Of a stretch of DNA of 64,000 nucleotides, positions 35,970-44,981 are shown in pieces (the stretch's first letter is position 1; every line of letters starts with the position of its first letter). Made by a program: the position numbers and the translations under genes. Below the pieces are notes generated by a model. It saw only the letters and a list, made by a program, of their open reading frames with translations. It was not told the origin of the DNA and ran no database searches. This DNA is from an uncultured Methanoregula sp. (lineage in GTDB: Archaea; Halobacteriota; Methanomicrobia; Methanomicrobiales; Methanospirillaceae): the NCBI RefSeq assembly GCF_963677065.1, contig NZ_OY781872.1:3033419-3097418 (forward strand). The letters are read 5' to 3'.

Positions 35970-37682
35970 TCAGGGATCTTTTTGATGTTCGGGGAACCGG
36001 AACGCTCCCGGGGGAACCGTCATCTCGAACCGGGCCCCTTTCCCCGGTTCGCCGGTCTCCCGGATCGTGATGCCGGTTATCCCGAGGATATCCCGTGCAA
36101 GGAACAGCCCAAGGCCGGTGTTGTGACCAAAACCCCGTTCGAAAACCCGCTCCTTGTCCGCAACGGGAATCCCTGATCCGTCGTCCTCCGCGTACAGGAT
36201 GAGTGCGCCCCCCTCCCGGGCATACCGGAGCGTGAAGCGGGTCATTCCCTGCGCATACCGGATCGCATTGTCCAGCAAGTTGTATATCACCCGCTGGAAA
36301 AGCCGGTCCGCAAGAATCTCAAGACCAGCGGTCTCATCCACGAGCCGTATTGCGGAACAGTCGAGACTGCGCCCTGCCTCCGCAAGAATAATGCCGGGCT
36401 TCTGCCAGGATGGGGCTGCAACACCGAGATCCTGGTACTCCTGGGTGAAATCGGCAAGCGTCCGGATCGCTTCTGCCGTATCGCGGACCTTGGAAAGATC
36501 CACAGCCTCTTCTTTCCTGCCGGAATCTTCAGCAGCCAGTTCAAGATAGATGAAAAGTGCGGTCAGCTTGTTCCTGATATCGTGCCGGACGATCCCGGAG
36601 AGGAGGTTGAGTTTGCGGTTGGCCTTCTCAAACGCGGTCTCGGCGTTCTTTCGTTCCGTTACATCGCGGAAGATCAGGATTGCGCCCCCGTCATGCCCTG
36701 CATCCGGGGGAATCGCAACGGTCTGGACTTCAAAGATGCGGGCAGAATCCCCCTGGGGGATCGTGATCTCGTTTCCCTCCGGTCCTGGCGTGCCGGGAGT
36801 TGTAATAAACCGGCCCAGCCCGGGTACAAATTCAGTCAGCTGCCGGCCCACTCCCTGGTCTTCCGTTACCCCGAGCAGGACTGATCCGGCAGGATTGATG
36901 AGCGTGATTGTACCCCCTGCATTGGTTGCAACAACCCCGTCTTTTATGGTCCGGACCAGGAACGAGTGCGTCAGGGGCTGGAGCGACAGGAGCTCGAAGT
37001 TGAGCATAGCTGCAATCAGGAGCGAGCCCGAGATCACGAACATGACGGGGGTCCAGTCGAATCCCGCCTCGGGGCCGAGATCGAGGTAATAGAAGAGAGT
37101 TGCAAGGAACGGGAAGAGACCTGCGGCAAGGACAAGGGCAATCTGGTTCCGGAAAAGCATGCCAACGGTCCTGTACCGGATCGTGAACAGGAGAAGGGCA
37201 GACAGGGTCAGGACAAACGAATAGGAGGCAGTGATCCAGTACAGGGGGGCGCGGCCGAATACCCAGATGAGCGTGTGCCGCGGCCCCTCGATGGTGGAAA
37301 ACCCCGTATAGTAAAGATGGTGCAGGTTGTTGGTTGCCACAAGACAAACCGAAAGCACCGGGATCACGAAGAGGAGCGCAAGAAAAAGGCGGGATGGCCG
37401 GTAATCGTGCTCGGTGTACCAGAGCGCGAAGAGCAGGTATGCAACGGGAATGGTAACGATCGCGGGATACGAGAGGGTATTGGCAAAAAGCACCGTATCA
37501 AGATCTGTTGCCGTCATGGAGACTGCCAGCGCGGCGAGCCAGATCGTAGCGGCGGCAAAGAGAACCAGGAGGGGAATAATTCCCGGGGTGTGGCGGCGCT
37601 TCCATGCAAACAGGGTAAACGCAAAAAGGATCACCATTGCCATGGCGGTAATAAGTGCTAGGGAAGAGTACTGCCAGCTCAT
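35970..37682 (-). CDS. Membrane histidine kinase with 7TM-type sensor and PAS domain
   Basis: A 570-residue kinase. Residues about 1-225 hold seven hydrophobic segments (the N-terminal 7TM sensor type of archaeal histidine kinases), 230-345 one PAS domain, then the kinase. The H-box reads G-I-V-R-H-D-I-R-N-K-L (phosphoacceptor His), the N-box V-I-Y-N-L-L-D-N-A-I-R-Y, G1 is E-D-D-G-S-G-I-P and G2 is T-G-L-G-L-F-L-A-R. The ATG at 37682 begins the first membrane segment (MSWQYSS); the upstream open frame is not family-like. No receiver protein lies next to it. The REC-PAS protein at 18532 is a possible but unproven partner. Confidence 0.9.
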   Translation of the reverse strand: MSWQYSSLALITAMAMVILFAFTLFAWKRRHTPGIIPLLVLFAAATIWLAALAVSMTATDLDTVLFANTLSYPAIVTIPVAYLLFALWYTEHDYRPSRLFLALLFVIPVLSVCLVATNNLHHLYYTGFSTIEGPRHTLIWVFGRAPLYWITASYSFVLTLSALLLFTIRYRTVGMLFRNQIALVLAAGLFPFLATLFYYLDLGPEAGFDWTPVMFVISGSLLIAAMLNFELLSLQPLTHSFLVRTIKDGVVATNAGGTITLINPAGSVLLGVTEDQGVGRQLTEFVPGLGRFITTPGTPGPEGNEITIPQGDSARIFEVQTVAIPPDAGHDGGAILIFRDVTERKNAETAFEKANRKLNLLSGIVRHDIRNKLTALFIYLELAAEDSGRKEEAVDLSKVRDTAEAIRTLADFTQEYQDLGVAAPSWQKPGIILAEAGRSLDCSAIRLVDETAGLEILADRLFQRVIYNLLDNAIRYAQGMTRFTLRYAREGGALILYAEDDGSGIPVADKERVFERGFGHNTGLGLFLARDILGITGITIRETGEPGKGARFEMTVPPGAFRFPEHQKDP

Positions 37683-37813
37683 GTCAGGCCCTTCCTGCCC
37701 GCCCGGGTACCATGCTATTACTCTTGCAAGGGTCTGGGAAAAAAGTATTGCAGGATCCAAAAGGACCCAAATCTTCATGCGCAGGAAGAACAATCCTCGA
37801 TCAGGAGACCAGG

Positions 37814-38827
37814 ATGCACGAGGCACGCCAGTACGGGAGATCCGCAAACAACGAGGTACGGTGTTCGCTCTGCAGCCACCGGTGCCGGATCCACGAGGGA
37901 AAACGCGGGATCTGCGGAGTGCGGGAGAACCATAACGGCACCCTGTATGCCACAACGTACGGCAGGATCAGTGCCGAGGCAGTGGACCCCATCGAGAAAA
38001 AGCCGCTGTACCATTTCCTGCCGGGCACGCGATCGTACTCGCTGGGCAGCATCGGCTGCAACTTCCATTGCCAGCACTGCCAGAACTGGCACATCTCCCG
38101 GGCTGACCGCGATGCGGTACAGCTACCCAATCTCTCGCCGGAAGAAGGGGTGAGGAGGGCACAGGAGAGCGGCTGCGCAAGCATCTCCTGGACCTACAAC
38201 GAGCCGACCATCTGGCACGAGTACACGCTCGACATGGGCACGCTCGCCCGGGCGGCCGGCCTTGGCACGGTCTATGTCACGAACGGGTACATAACGGAAG
38301 AGGCTTTGCGTGAACTCTCGCCCATGCTCTCCGCATACCGGGTGGACCTCAAGGCATTCACGGATGATTTCTACAGGAAAATTTGCGGAGCCCGTCTCCA
38401 GCCGGTCCTCGACTCCGCGGTACTTGCCCGCGAGCTGGGCATGCATATCGAGACGGTCACGCTCGTCATCCCCGGCCTCAACGACAATCTTGAGGAACAG
38501 GCTGCCCTGATCCGCTGGGTTATTGAGAACCTCGGGCCTGATACGCCTATGCACTTCTCCGCGTTCCACCCCGATTACCAGATGACCGATCGCAATAACA
38601 CACCGCTTGCAACCCTGGAAAAGATCTGCACAAAAGCAAAGGAGCTTGGTCTCCGCTTCCCGTACATCGGCAATGCCAGAAGCCACAAGTACGAGAACAC
38701 GTACTGCCCGGCCTGCGGGGCGCTCCTCATCGAACGGTCCGGCTTCTCCAGCCGGATCGCGGGGCTGGACGGGCAGCAGTGCAGGTCCTGCGGGGAACAG
38801 ACCGGGATCGTGCGGCATGTCGGCTGA
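37814..38827 (+). CDS. AmmeMemoRadiSam-system radical SAM enzyme
   Basis: A 337-residue radical SAM protein of the AmmeMemoRadiSam/PflA-like type. N-terminal cysteines C-S-L-C-S-H-R-C and the radical motif I-G-C-N-F-H-C-Q-H-C are present, and a C-terminal C-P-A-C...C-R-S-C zinc site closes the protein. The Y-N-E-P-T-I-W, V-T-N-G-Y and V-D-L-K motifs fit. Its usual partners, AMMECR1 and MEMO1 proteins, are not in this window. The ATG at 37814 is preceded by AGGAG-like sequence. It overlaps the Mut7-C gene by 11 bases. The substrate is unknown. Confidence 0.88.
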   Translation: MHEARQYGRSANNEVRCSLCSHRCRIHEGKRGICGVRENHNGTLYATTYGRISAEAVDPIEKKPLYHFLPGTRSYSLGSIGCNFHCQHCQNWHISRADRDAVQLPNLSPEEGVRRAQESGCASISWTYNEPTIWHEYTLDMGTLARAAGLGTVYVTNGYITEEALRELSPMLSAYRVDLKAFTDDFYRKICGARLQPVLDSAVLARELGMHIETVTLVIPGLNDNLEEQAALIRWVIENLGPDTPMHFSAFHPDYQMTDRNNTPLATLEKICTKAKELGLRFPYIGNARSHKYENTYCPACGALLIERSGFSSRIAGLDGQQCRSCGEQTGIVRHVG

Positions 38828-39311
38828 TCCGGACCCGGGACAGCGGTTCATCGCGGACCGGATGCTTGGCACCCTCACGCGGTACCTGCGGTTCATGGGC
38901 TATGACACAACGAGCGCAAACACCTTTGCGCCGGGAAACCGGAAGGAAGACACGCACCTCCTCGACCTGGCGCTGCAGGAGAACCGCATCCTCCTCACCG
39001 GGGATGCCGAGCTTGCAAGGCGCGGAAGAGAGCGGGCAGTGTACATCCGGAGCGGGGACGTTGCAGGGCAGATACAGCAGCTCGTGGATCTCGGGCTTGT
39101 CGAACAACGGATTTTCCTGAACCGCTGTTCGCTCTGCAACACCCTCCTGCGGGAAGCCCGGGCCGAGGAGATACAGGGCGCGGAATACGCACCCAGAGAG
39201 AGAGAACACCTCACCTTCTTCTGGTGCGGGAACTGCAAAAAACTGTACTGGAACGGCTCTCACGAGAAACAACTCAAAAAGAGGTTGGGAGCAATTTCGG
39301 AAAAGCGGTGA
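38817..39311 (+). CDS. Mut7-C RNase-domain protein
   Basis: A 164-residue protein of the Mut7-C (DUF82) family, predicted PIN-like ribonucleases with a zinc ribbon. The N-terminus reads R-F-I-A-D-R-M-L-G-T-L-T-R-Y-L-R-x-x-G-Y-D, then R-I-L-L-T-G-D-A-E-L-A with catalytic-type aspartates. The C-terminal half has C-S-L-C-N and F-F-W-C-G-N-C-K-K-L-Y-W as the paired CxxC ribbon. The start at 38817 overlaps the radical SAM gene, suggesting a two-gene unit. Confidence 0.88.
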   Translation: MSADPDPGQRFIADRMLGTLTRYLRFMGYDTTSANTFAPGNRKEDTHLLDLALQENRILLTGDAELARRGRERAVYIRSGDVAGQIQQLVDLGLVEQRIFLNRCSLCNTLLREARAEEIQGAEYAPREREHLTFFWCGNCKKLYWNGSHEKQLKKRLGAISEKR

Positions 39312-39477
39312 ACGCAGATCATTGTATTGTCGGGGGCGAGCCATACCACCGGGAGCCAGAACGGCCCGAGGGGGATACAGGTCTTGCAGATTTCCTGTGG
39401 ATCGGTACAGGCAGGGAATCTCCGCAAGCTCCATTATCTCCTGGTCTTAAGAGTACGGTGAGGGAGACAGGTATCAT

Positions 39478-39753
39478 ATGACAGATCAACAAATCGTCCG
39501 ATGGTCCGTGGATGTTGCACTGGGAATTGTGTTCCTCGTAAGCCTGATTACCGGTCTTGCCAAACTCACCGTCGTTTTACGGGCAACCGGCCTTGGGCAG
39601 GTGGTCCTGCCGCTTGCGCTGATCTCCGACATCCACGACACGTCCGGCGTCCTCCTCGCAATTCTTGTCTTTATCCACCTGTACCTGAACCGGAAATGGA
39701 TACGGGCAACAACCAAGCGGATCCTTGCAGGAACCAGGAATGATTCCAGCTAA
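39478..39753 (+). CDS. Small DUF4405-like membrane protein (possible b-type heme)
   Basis: 91 residues with two or three hydrophobic segments and histidines in I-S-D-I-H-D-T-S-G and V-F-I-H-L-Y-L-N-R-K-W, an arrangement seen in small cytochrome-b-like DUF4405 proteins. It is convergent with, and 27 bases from, the sulfite-oxidase-fold gene, so a redox partnership is possible but not shown. A start at 39478 is preceded by a GGGAGAC-like site. Confidence 0.6.
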   Translation: MTDQQIVRWSVDVALGIVFLVSLITGLAKLTVVLRATGLGQVVLPLALISDIHDTSGVLLAILVFIHLYLNRKWIRATTKRILAGTRNDSS

Positions 39754-39780
39754 CGGCATTCTCCCGGGCGGGCATGAGCC

Positions 39781-40473
39781 TTAAGGTCCGTACCTGCTCT
39801 TGTCCAGGTCGCCGGTATTGGAGTAACCACGGGATTCCCAGTACCCGCGATAGGAGGGATCGTCCGAGAGCTCGATCGTCTCCACCCACTTGATCCACTT
39901 GTAGCCCCACTTGTCCTCGGCCACGAGCTGGAAGGGATAGCCCCGCTCTGCAGGCATGGTCACATTGTTCATCCGGTACGCAAGCAGGATGTCGCGATCG
40001 GAAAAGTACGAGAGGGGAAACGATGTGGTATACCCGTCTCTTGCAGTAAGGATCACCGTGTTTGCCCGGGAATCTGGTCCGGCATCTGCCAGGATGTCCC
40101 GGAAAAGAACGCCTTCCCAGAGGATCGTTGCATCCCATCCCTCAACGCAGTGAAGGGTGACGACTTTTGTATAATGCGGGTACCGGGCAAGGATCTCGTC
40201 ATAGGAAAGGGACTGCGGCCGGCGGGCAAGACCGGTCACGGCCAGGAGGTAGCCGGATATATTGACCTGCTGGGGACCCAGGATGGAGTTCTCCCGGAAA
40301 TCCTTTACCGACGAGAGATCTTTTCCCTCATACGATCGGACTTCCACTGCCGCAAGGGATGCGGGCACCCCAACCGATCCGGAGATCCCCGGGGGACTCC
40401 GCAGGACCAGGAACGAACAGGCTGCACCTATCACAAGAATGAGAAGGATGGCGAGGATCCACCGGGTATTCAT
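39781..40473 (-). CDS. Molybdopterin-binding oxidoreductase of the sulfite-oxidase fold
   Basis: A 230-residue protein with an N-terminal signal/anchor helix (about residues 5-25) and a sulfite-oxidase catalytic domain. The molybdenum ligand cysteine is in V-T-L-H-C-V-E-G-W-D. Later motifs are R-D-G-Y-T-T-S-F, G-Y-P-F-Q-L-V (cofactor pocket) and W-G-Y-K-W-I-K-W-V-E. The length and lack of a dimerisation domain make it like MsrP/YedY relatives rather than sulfite oxidase. It would act outside the membrane. The ATG at 40473 begins the signal sequence. Confidence 0.85.
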   Translation of the reverse strand: MNTRWILAILLILVIGAACSFLVLRSPPGISGSVGVPASLAAVEVRSYEGKDLSSVKDFRENSILGPQQVNISGYLLAVTGLARRPQSLSYDEILARYPHYTKVVTLHCVEGWDATILWEGVLFRDILADAGPDSRANTVILTARDGYTTSFPLSYFSDRDILLAYRMNNVTMPAERGYPFQLVAEDKWGYKWIKWVETIELSDDPSYRGYWESRGYSNTGDLDKSRYGP

Positions 40474-40535
40474 GAAGGATGATAGGCACTGCAGATAATC
40501 AAAATTTGGATAGAGGACGATCGCGAAAAAACCGA

Positions 40536-41315
40536 TCAGACCTCTTCCGTGAGCACTTTGTAGAAATGTTCGGATGCATTCCGCTCGGCCCACGGGCGGT
40601 GCCCGCATTTTTCCAGAAGGATGAACCGGAAATCCGCAAGCTCCTTTGAAAGCGGGACCGTAACCCCGTCGGCCGGGTGAGGATCCCAGTCGCCATGGAT
40701 TGCAACAACGGGGCACTTGATGGATTTTGCCATCTGGAGGAGAACCTGCGTGCGCCGGAGTTCCGCTGCCTCTTCCCAGACCTCCCGGAAGATATCGTAC
40801 TGGCAATGGAACCCTTCGTCTTCGATATTGGCCGGGTCGAATGCATCGGCGCGGGAGAGCAGGTACCCGAGCCGCGCAAGAAGGGCATTCTTGCCGGGAG
40901 CATCCGGTACATTGAGTTTTCCCATGATCTCCTGCGCCTCGGCCTTGTCCTGCTGCTTCATGCGGACAAGCCGGGTTTTGGTGATGGACGCGGCATACTC
41001 CTCCTCGAACGGCGGGCAGCCGATGAGGATGAGTTTCTTTACAAGAGCCGGATACCGGGCGGCAAGAAGCCACGACAGATAGGCCCCCCAGGAGAAACCG
41101 ACCAGGGTAACCGGCACCTTTCCCTGCTCGATGAGAACCGACCGGAGCTCCTGGACCTGCCCGTCCAGGGTCGTCTCGGTCTGGAGCGGTTCAAGCACCG
41201 GCCGCACTGCCGACAATTCCCTGGCAACGGGAGCTACTTCGCCGGGAGCTCCCGGACCCCCGTGGATGACCGCGATGGTATAGGGTCCTGCCCCCCATTT
41301 TCGTACCAGACTCAT
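40536..41315 (-). CDS. Alpha/beta hydrolase
   Basis: A 259-residue hydrolase. The oxyanion region is I-H-G-G-P-G-A-P-G, the nucleophile elbow G-F-S-W-G-A, the acid in H-G-D-W-D-P-H-P, and the general base in C-G-H-R-P-W. All three triad residues are present. The substrate cannot be assigned. It stands alone between the oxidoreductase and the complex-I-like cluster. Confidence 0.88.
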   Translation of the reverse strand: MSLVRKWGAGPYTIAVIHGGPGAPGEVAPVARELSAVRPVLEPLQTETTLDGQVQELRSVLIEQGKVPVTLVGFSWGAYLSWLLAARYPALVKKLILIGCPPFEEEYAASITKTRLVRMKQQDKAEAQEIMGKLNVPDAPGKNALLARLGYLLSRADAFDPANIEDEGFHCQYDIFREVWEEAAELRRTQVLLQMAKSIKCPVVAIHGDWDPHPADGVTVPLSKELADFRFILLEKCGHRPWAERNASEHFYKVLTEEV

Positions 41316-41383
41316 CAGATACCCGGTTATCTTCCGAGTATATATTATTCCGGGTTGGCAGGGTGAAAGGAAAGAGATCGGTT

Positions 41384-41902
41384 TTACGTAATTCCCCGCG
41401 CTTTTTTCATCAGGGCGAGCAGGCCCTCGAGGATCTGGACAGGGGTCGGAGGATTGCCGGGGATCTTCAGGTCCACGGGAAAGAGTTTGTCGGCGCCGCC
41501 AAGAACCGCGTAGGTCCCGGCAAAGATCCCGCCATTGCAGGCATCGTCCCCTACGGCAACAACGAATTTGGGTGACGGCATGGCATCGTAGGTCTTCTTC
41601 GCCGCAATCGCCATGTTGTGCGTGACTGCGCCGGTCACGATCAGGACGTCCGCATGCCGGGGCGAGGCAACGAACGTGATGCCGAACCGCTCGATATCGT
41701 AATACGGGTTGTTTAAGTTGTTGATCTCGATCTCGGTGGCATTGTCGCTGCCGCAGTCCAGTTCCCGGATCGCAAGGCTGCGCCCGAAAACCGAATCAAT
41801 CCCGCACCGGAGATCCCGCCCGAGCGCTTCGATCTCAGTATCGTACTCCGGCAGATCGCTTCTCACTTTCTTTTTTAAAAGACAGGAAAGGGCATTTACC
41901 AT
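41384..41902 (-). CDS. NuoB/HyfI-like small subunit lacking all [4Fe-4S] ligands
   Basis: A 172-residue homologue of the small subunit of group 4 hydrogenases and complex I. The fold motifs (N-P-Y-Y-D-I-E-R-F-G-I, F-V-A-S-P-R-H-A-D-V-L, V-T-G-A-V-T) are intact. The proximal cluster ligands are not: hydrogenases have G-S-C-N-G-C here but this protein has G-S-D53-N-A-T56, the third ligand position is D120 (G-D-D-A-C), and I-P-G-C-P-P has become I-P-G-N150-P-P. It would be an assembly or structural subunit. It follows the large subunit by 11 bases. Confidence 0.88.
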   Translation of the reverse strand: MVNALSCLLKKKVRSDLPEYDTEIEALGRDLRCGIDSVFGRSLAIRELDCGSDNATEIEINNLNNPYYDIERFGITFVASPRHADVLIVTGAVTHNMAIAAKKTYDAMPSPKFVVAVGDDACNGGIFAGTYAVLGGADKLFPVDLKIPGNPPTPVQILEGLLALMKKARGIT

Positions 41903-41913
41903 TTTGTCTCACC

Positions 41914-43494
41914 TCACAGGTCGGTTCCTGCATACGACAGGTTCAGGCTCTTGTTGATGACCGGAAAGTCCGGCACGATGTTTCCCTGGACCGCGTGTTC
42001 GATCGCCTGCCAGTTGCAGAATGAGGCGGTCCGGACTTTATACCGGTCCACAACACCGTTCCGTATAAGAACCCAGCAGAGGTTCTCTCCCCTGCAGGAC
42101 TCAACAAGGGAGAGGGCATACCCGTCGCGGGGAACAAAGCCGCCGCAGATTTCACCTTCGGGCATGGAGTCCAGCAGTTCCCCGATGAGCTCCAGCGAAT
42201 CGAGGATCTCGGAGGCCTTGACGGTGAACCGGGACAGGACATCCCCGTCATTGAGAGGCTTGGGTTTTGGAACCACGCGATCATAGATGCCGTACGGGTG
42301 ATCGATCCGGACATCCACATTTCCCCCCGAGGCCCGGGCTGCCGGGCCGGTGATATTGAGCGGCTGGAGCAGGCTCTTTTTGATAACGCCGGTTGTGGCA
42401 AACCGGTCGATGACAGAGGTTGTCGAGAGGACGATCTTGAGTCCTACCCGGTAACGCTTCCTGAAATGGCTGGTGAATTCCTTAAGATCGGTGAGTTGCT
42501 GCCGGCTGATATCATGGGTCAGACCGCCACAGCAGATCATGCCCCGCAGGAACCGGGAGCCGGTCAGGTGGGCGTTCATCCGGAAGACCTCTTCCCGGAG
42601 GACCGAGAACTGGTTCGCACCCAGCGGGAACGCAACATCCACGAGCATGCCGGCCTGGTCCCCGAGATGAGAGCAGATCCGTTCGAGTTCCAGGAAGATG
42701 GTGCGCAGGTGCCAGGACCGGGGTGGGATTTGTGTCCCTGCAATCCGTTCCACTGCCATACAGAACGCTGTCGCATTCGCAACCGACTCGTCGCCGCTGA
42801 CAGATTCCGCGATCCGCACGCAGTCCACCGGACTTTTGCCTTCGGCCAGCTTCTCGATACCCCGGTGCTTGTAGAACATGCGGATCTCCAGGTTGAAGAC
42901 CGTCTCTCCGATAACGCTGAACCGGAAATGCCCGGGCTCGATGATCCCGGCATGCACCGGCCCAACCGGGACCTGGTACACGCCTTCACCGCTCACTTTC
43001 CGGAAAGGATATTCCCGGTCCGGTGCAACCGAGGACAGGGGCCGGATCGGAACATTCTGCACGGATTTTTTGAGCGGATGGAAATCATCAGGGTACGTCT
43101 CGTGCAAAAAGAGGCGGCGGTCATCGAAGGCTTCGTCGAACTCCACCCCGAACCCGTCCCGGCATTCGCGTTCGAACCAGCAGGCCGAGGGAAAGATCCG
43201 GGCAATGGATTTCGCCCGGTCCCTGACATTGCGCACAACGACAAGGATCCCCGACTTCTTCTCAAAAACGTAGAAGAGCGAGAACCGGTAGCCCGGATCG
43301 AATCCTTCAACGCAGAAGAGACCCGACAGGACGCACTTGCCCGCCGAGAGGAACGAGACAACGGACTCAAACTCCCCTTCTGATACGGAGACATAGCACT
43401 CCCCGCTGCACCCGCTGACGATCCGGGAGGGATCGCTGATACAGCTTGCCATCTCCCGGGCAGCAATAAATCCTGCATCAGTCCTTGCAGTCAT
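41914..43494 (-). CDS. HyfG/NuoCD-like large subunit lacking all NiFe ligands
   Basis: A 526-residue fusion like HyfG: a NuoC-like part (about residues 1-145) and a NuoD/hydrogenase large-subunit part. K-H-R-G-I-E-K-L-A-E-G is intact. The NiFe motifs are not: where hydrogenases have R-V-C-G-I-C this protein has S-V-S233-G-D-E236, and the C-terminal D-P-C-x-x-C-T-x-R has become N-L-S520-Y-A-G523-T-D-L. It cannot bind the NiFe site as known, so it is not a hydrogenase. This fits the energy-converting hydrogenase-related (Ehr) type, which is defined by the missing NiFe cysteines. Confidence 0.9.
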   Translation of the reverse strand: MTARTDAGFIAAREMASCISDPSRIVSGCSGECYVSVSEGEFESVVSFLSAGKCVLSGLFCVEGFDPGYRFSLFYVFEKKSGILVVVRNVRDRAKSIARIFPSACWFERECRDGFGVEFDEAFDDRRLFLHETYPDDFHPLKKSVQNVPIRPLSSVAPDREYPFRKVSGEGVYQVPVGPVHAGIIEPGHFRFSVIGETVFNLEIRMFYKHRGIEKLAEGKSPVDCVRIAESVSGDESVANATAFCMAVERIAGTQIPPRSWHLRTIFLELERICSHLGDQAGMLVDVAFPLGANQFSVLREEVFRMNAHLTGSRFLRGMICCGGLTHDISRQQLTDLKEFTSHFRKRYRVGLKIVLSTTSVIDRFATTGVIKKSLLQPLNITGPAARASGGNVDVRIDHPYGIYDRVVPKPKPLNDGDVLSRFTVKASEILDSLELIGELLDSMPEGEICGGFVPRDGYALSLVESCRGENLCWVLIRNGVVDRYKVRTASFCNWQAIEHAVQGNIVPDFPVINKSLNLSYAGTDL

Positions 43495-44981
43495 CAGAAT
43501 CTCAACTCCGAAACGATCTCATTGAAGAAAGAAATCTCCCCGGATGTGAAGACCAGCCCGAGGATGAGGATCAGACATAAGAGAATGACAATGGGCGCCT
43601 TCATGCCTGCCGGTGTCGGGTACTGCTCGATATCCGGGCTCTGGCCCGGCGGCGTCACCTGCGTAAAGGCAACAATCACGAAATAGCCAAGCCCCACCGC
43701 GGCTACGAAGAGCAGCACGAGCACAATGGCAAGGACGATAGGCGAGACGGCGCCAAGGCCGAGCAGGATGAAGAGCTTGGACCAGAAGACAGGGAATGGG
43801 GGCATGCCGATGATGGCAAGCCCGCCGATGATGATGCCCCAGGCTGCAAGGGGCTGGAGCCGGAAGACGTCCCGGATCTCGTCGAGCGCATCGCTCGAGA
43901 GATGACTGCGGTACTGGCGGTGGAGGATCCCTGCCGATAAGAAGAGCGAGGCTTTTGTCAGGGAATGGGCCAGGATGTGGAAGAGTACCCAGAAGATCGC
44001 AAGGGGCGTCCCGACCGCAATGCCGATGAGCAGGATACCCATGTTCTCGACGCTCGAGAACGCGATGAGCTTCTTTAGGTTCTTCTGCGGGAGCATCGAG
44101 AAAGCCGCGATCGCGATCGTCAGGACACCGAAAAGACCGACGAGCGGGGCAATCGTTGCAATCGCCGCGTTCTGGTGGACAATGGCCGCCATGCGGAGGA
44201 TCCCGTAAATACCCACGTTGAGGAGGACACCGGACAGGATTGCGCTGACCGCTGACGGAGCTTTTGCATGGGCTTCGGGAAGCCAGGTATGGAACGGGAA
44301 GATACCCGATTTTGCAGCAAACCCGATAAAGACGAGCGCCGATGCCGCAACCATCATGCCGGTCGGGAATGCGGCTGCATGCTGCATGAGCCCGGTCCAG
44401 TTCAGGGTCCCGTTCCCGGGCCCGAGGACCGTTCGCGAGGTCTCGAAGAGAAAGATGAGGCCGACAAACGAGAAGAGCATGGCAACCGAGGCAACGAAGA
44501 TGTACTTGATCGCGGCATCGATATTCTCCCGCGCCGACAGGGTGGCGATGAGGACGGCTGACGTGATCGTGGTCAGTTCGGCAAAGATCCAGAAGAGGGC
44601 CAGGTTGTCCGAGCAGAAGGCGAGGACAATGAGGAGGAGGAGGAGGATCCAGGCCGCGTAGAAGAGCTTCAGGCTCCCTTTCTCCAGTTCCCCGCTCTCA
44701 AGAAGGCCGTCAACGTATCCCCGGGCATAAACCGCCGCGAGGCTGAATATGACTGCAGTTATCAGGATCTCGAAGATCCCCAGGTGGTCGATAAAGAAAA
44801 ACTGGCTGCCGACCAAAAACGAGGAGACCGGCACGACTTCGAACAGGAGAACGAAGACTGCGATGATCACAAAGAGCACGGCCTGGGCGGTGCAGACCAG
44901 GTTCATGCGTTTGGGGGTGTGGCTCAGCGCGACGAGCAGGAGGGCTGCGGCGGTGCAGGCAATGAAGGCTATCAGGATCAT
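43494..44981 (-). CDS. HyfF/NuoN-like antiporter-type subunit
   Basis: A 495-residue membrane subunit with about 14 hydrophobic segments, of the Mrp/complex-I antiporter family. The proton-channel region is recognisable as S-G-I-F-P-F-H-T-W-L-P-E-A-H followed by A-P-S-A-V-S-A-I-L-S-G and a lysine-rich stretch at about residues 304-308 (Q-K-N-L-K-K-L-I-A-F). It should conduct H+ or Na+. Its start overlaps the end of the HyfE-like gene as ATGA. Confidence 0.88.
   Translation of the reverse strand: MILIAFIACTAAALLLVALSHTPKRMNLVCTAQAVLFVIIAVFVLLFEVVPVSSFLVGSQFFFIDHLGIFEILITAVIFSLAAVYARGYVDGLLESGELEKGSLKLFYAAWILLLLLIVLAFCSDNLALFWIFAELTTITSAVLIATLSARENIDAAIKYIFVASVAMLFSFVGLIFLFETSRTVLGPGNGTLNWTGLMQHAAAFPTGMMVAASALVFIGFAAKSGIFPFHTWLPEAHAKAPSAVSAILSGVLLNVGIYGILRMAAIVHQNAAIATIAPLVGLFGVLTIAIAAFSMLPQKNLKKLIAFSSVENMGILLIGIAVGTPLAIFWVLFHILAHSLTKASLFLSAGILHRQYRSHLSSDALDEIRDVFRLQPLAAWGIIIGGLAIIGMPPFPVFWSKLFILLGLGAVSPIVLAIVLVLLFVAAVGLGYFVIVAFTQVTPPGQSPDIEQYPTPAGMKAPIVILLCLILILGLVFTSGEISFFNEIVSELRF

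Noticed and set aside
42298..43383. Long plus-strand frame opposite the HyfG-like large subunit
   Set aside because: Antisense shadow of a gene with clear family motifs on the other strand.
41384..43494. Functional [NiFe] hydrogenase
   Set aside because: All four NiFe cysteines and all four small-subunit cluster cysteines are replaced when translated directly from the bases.
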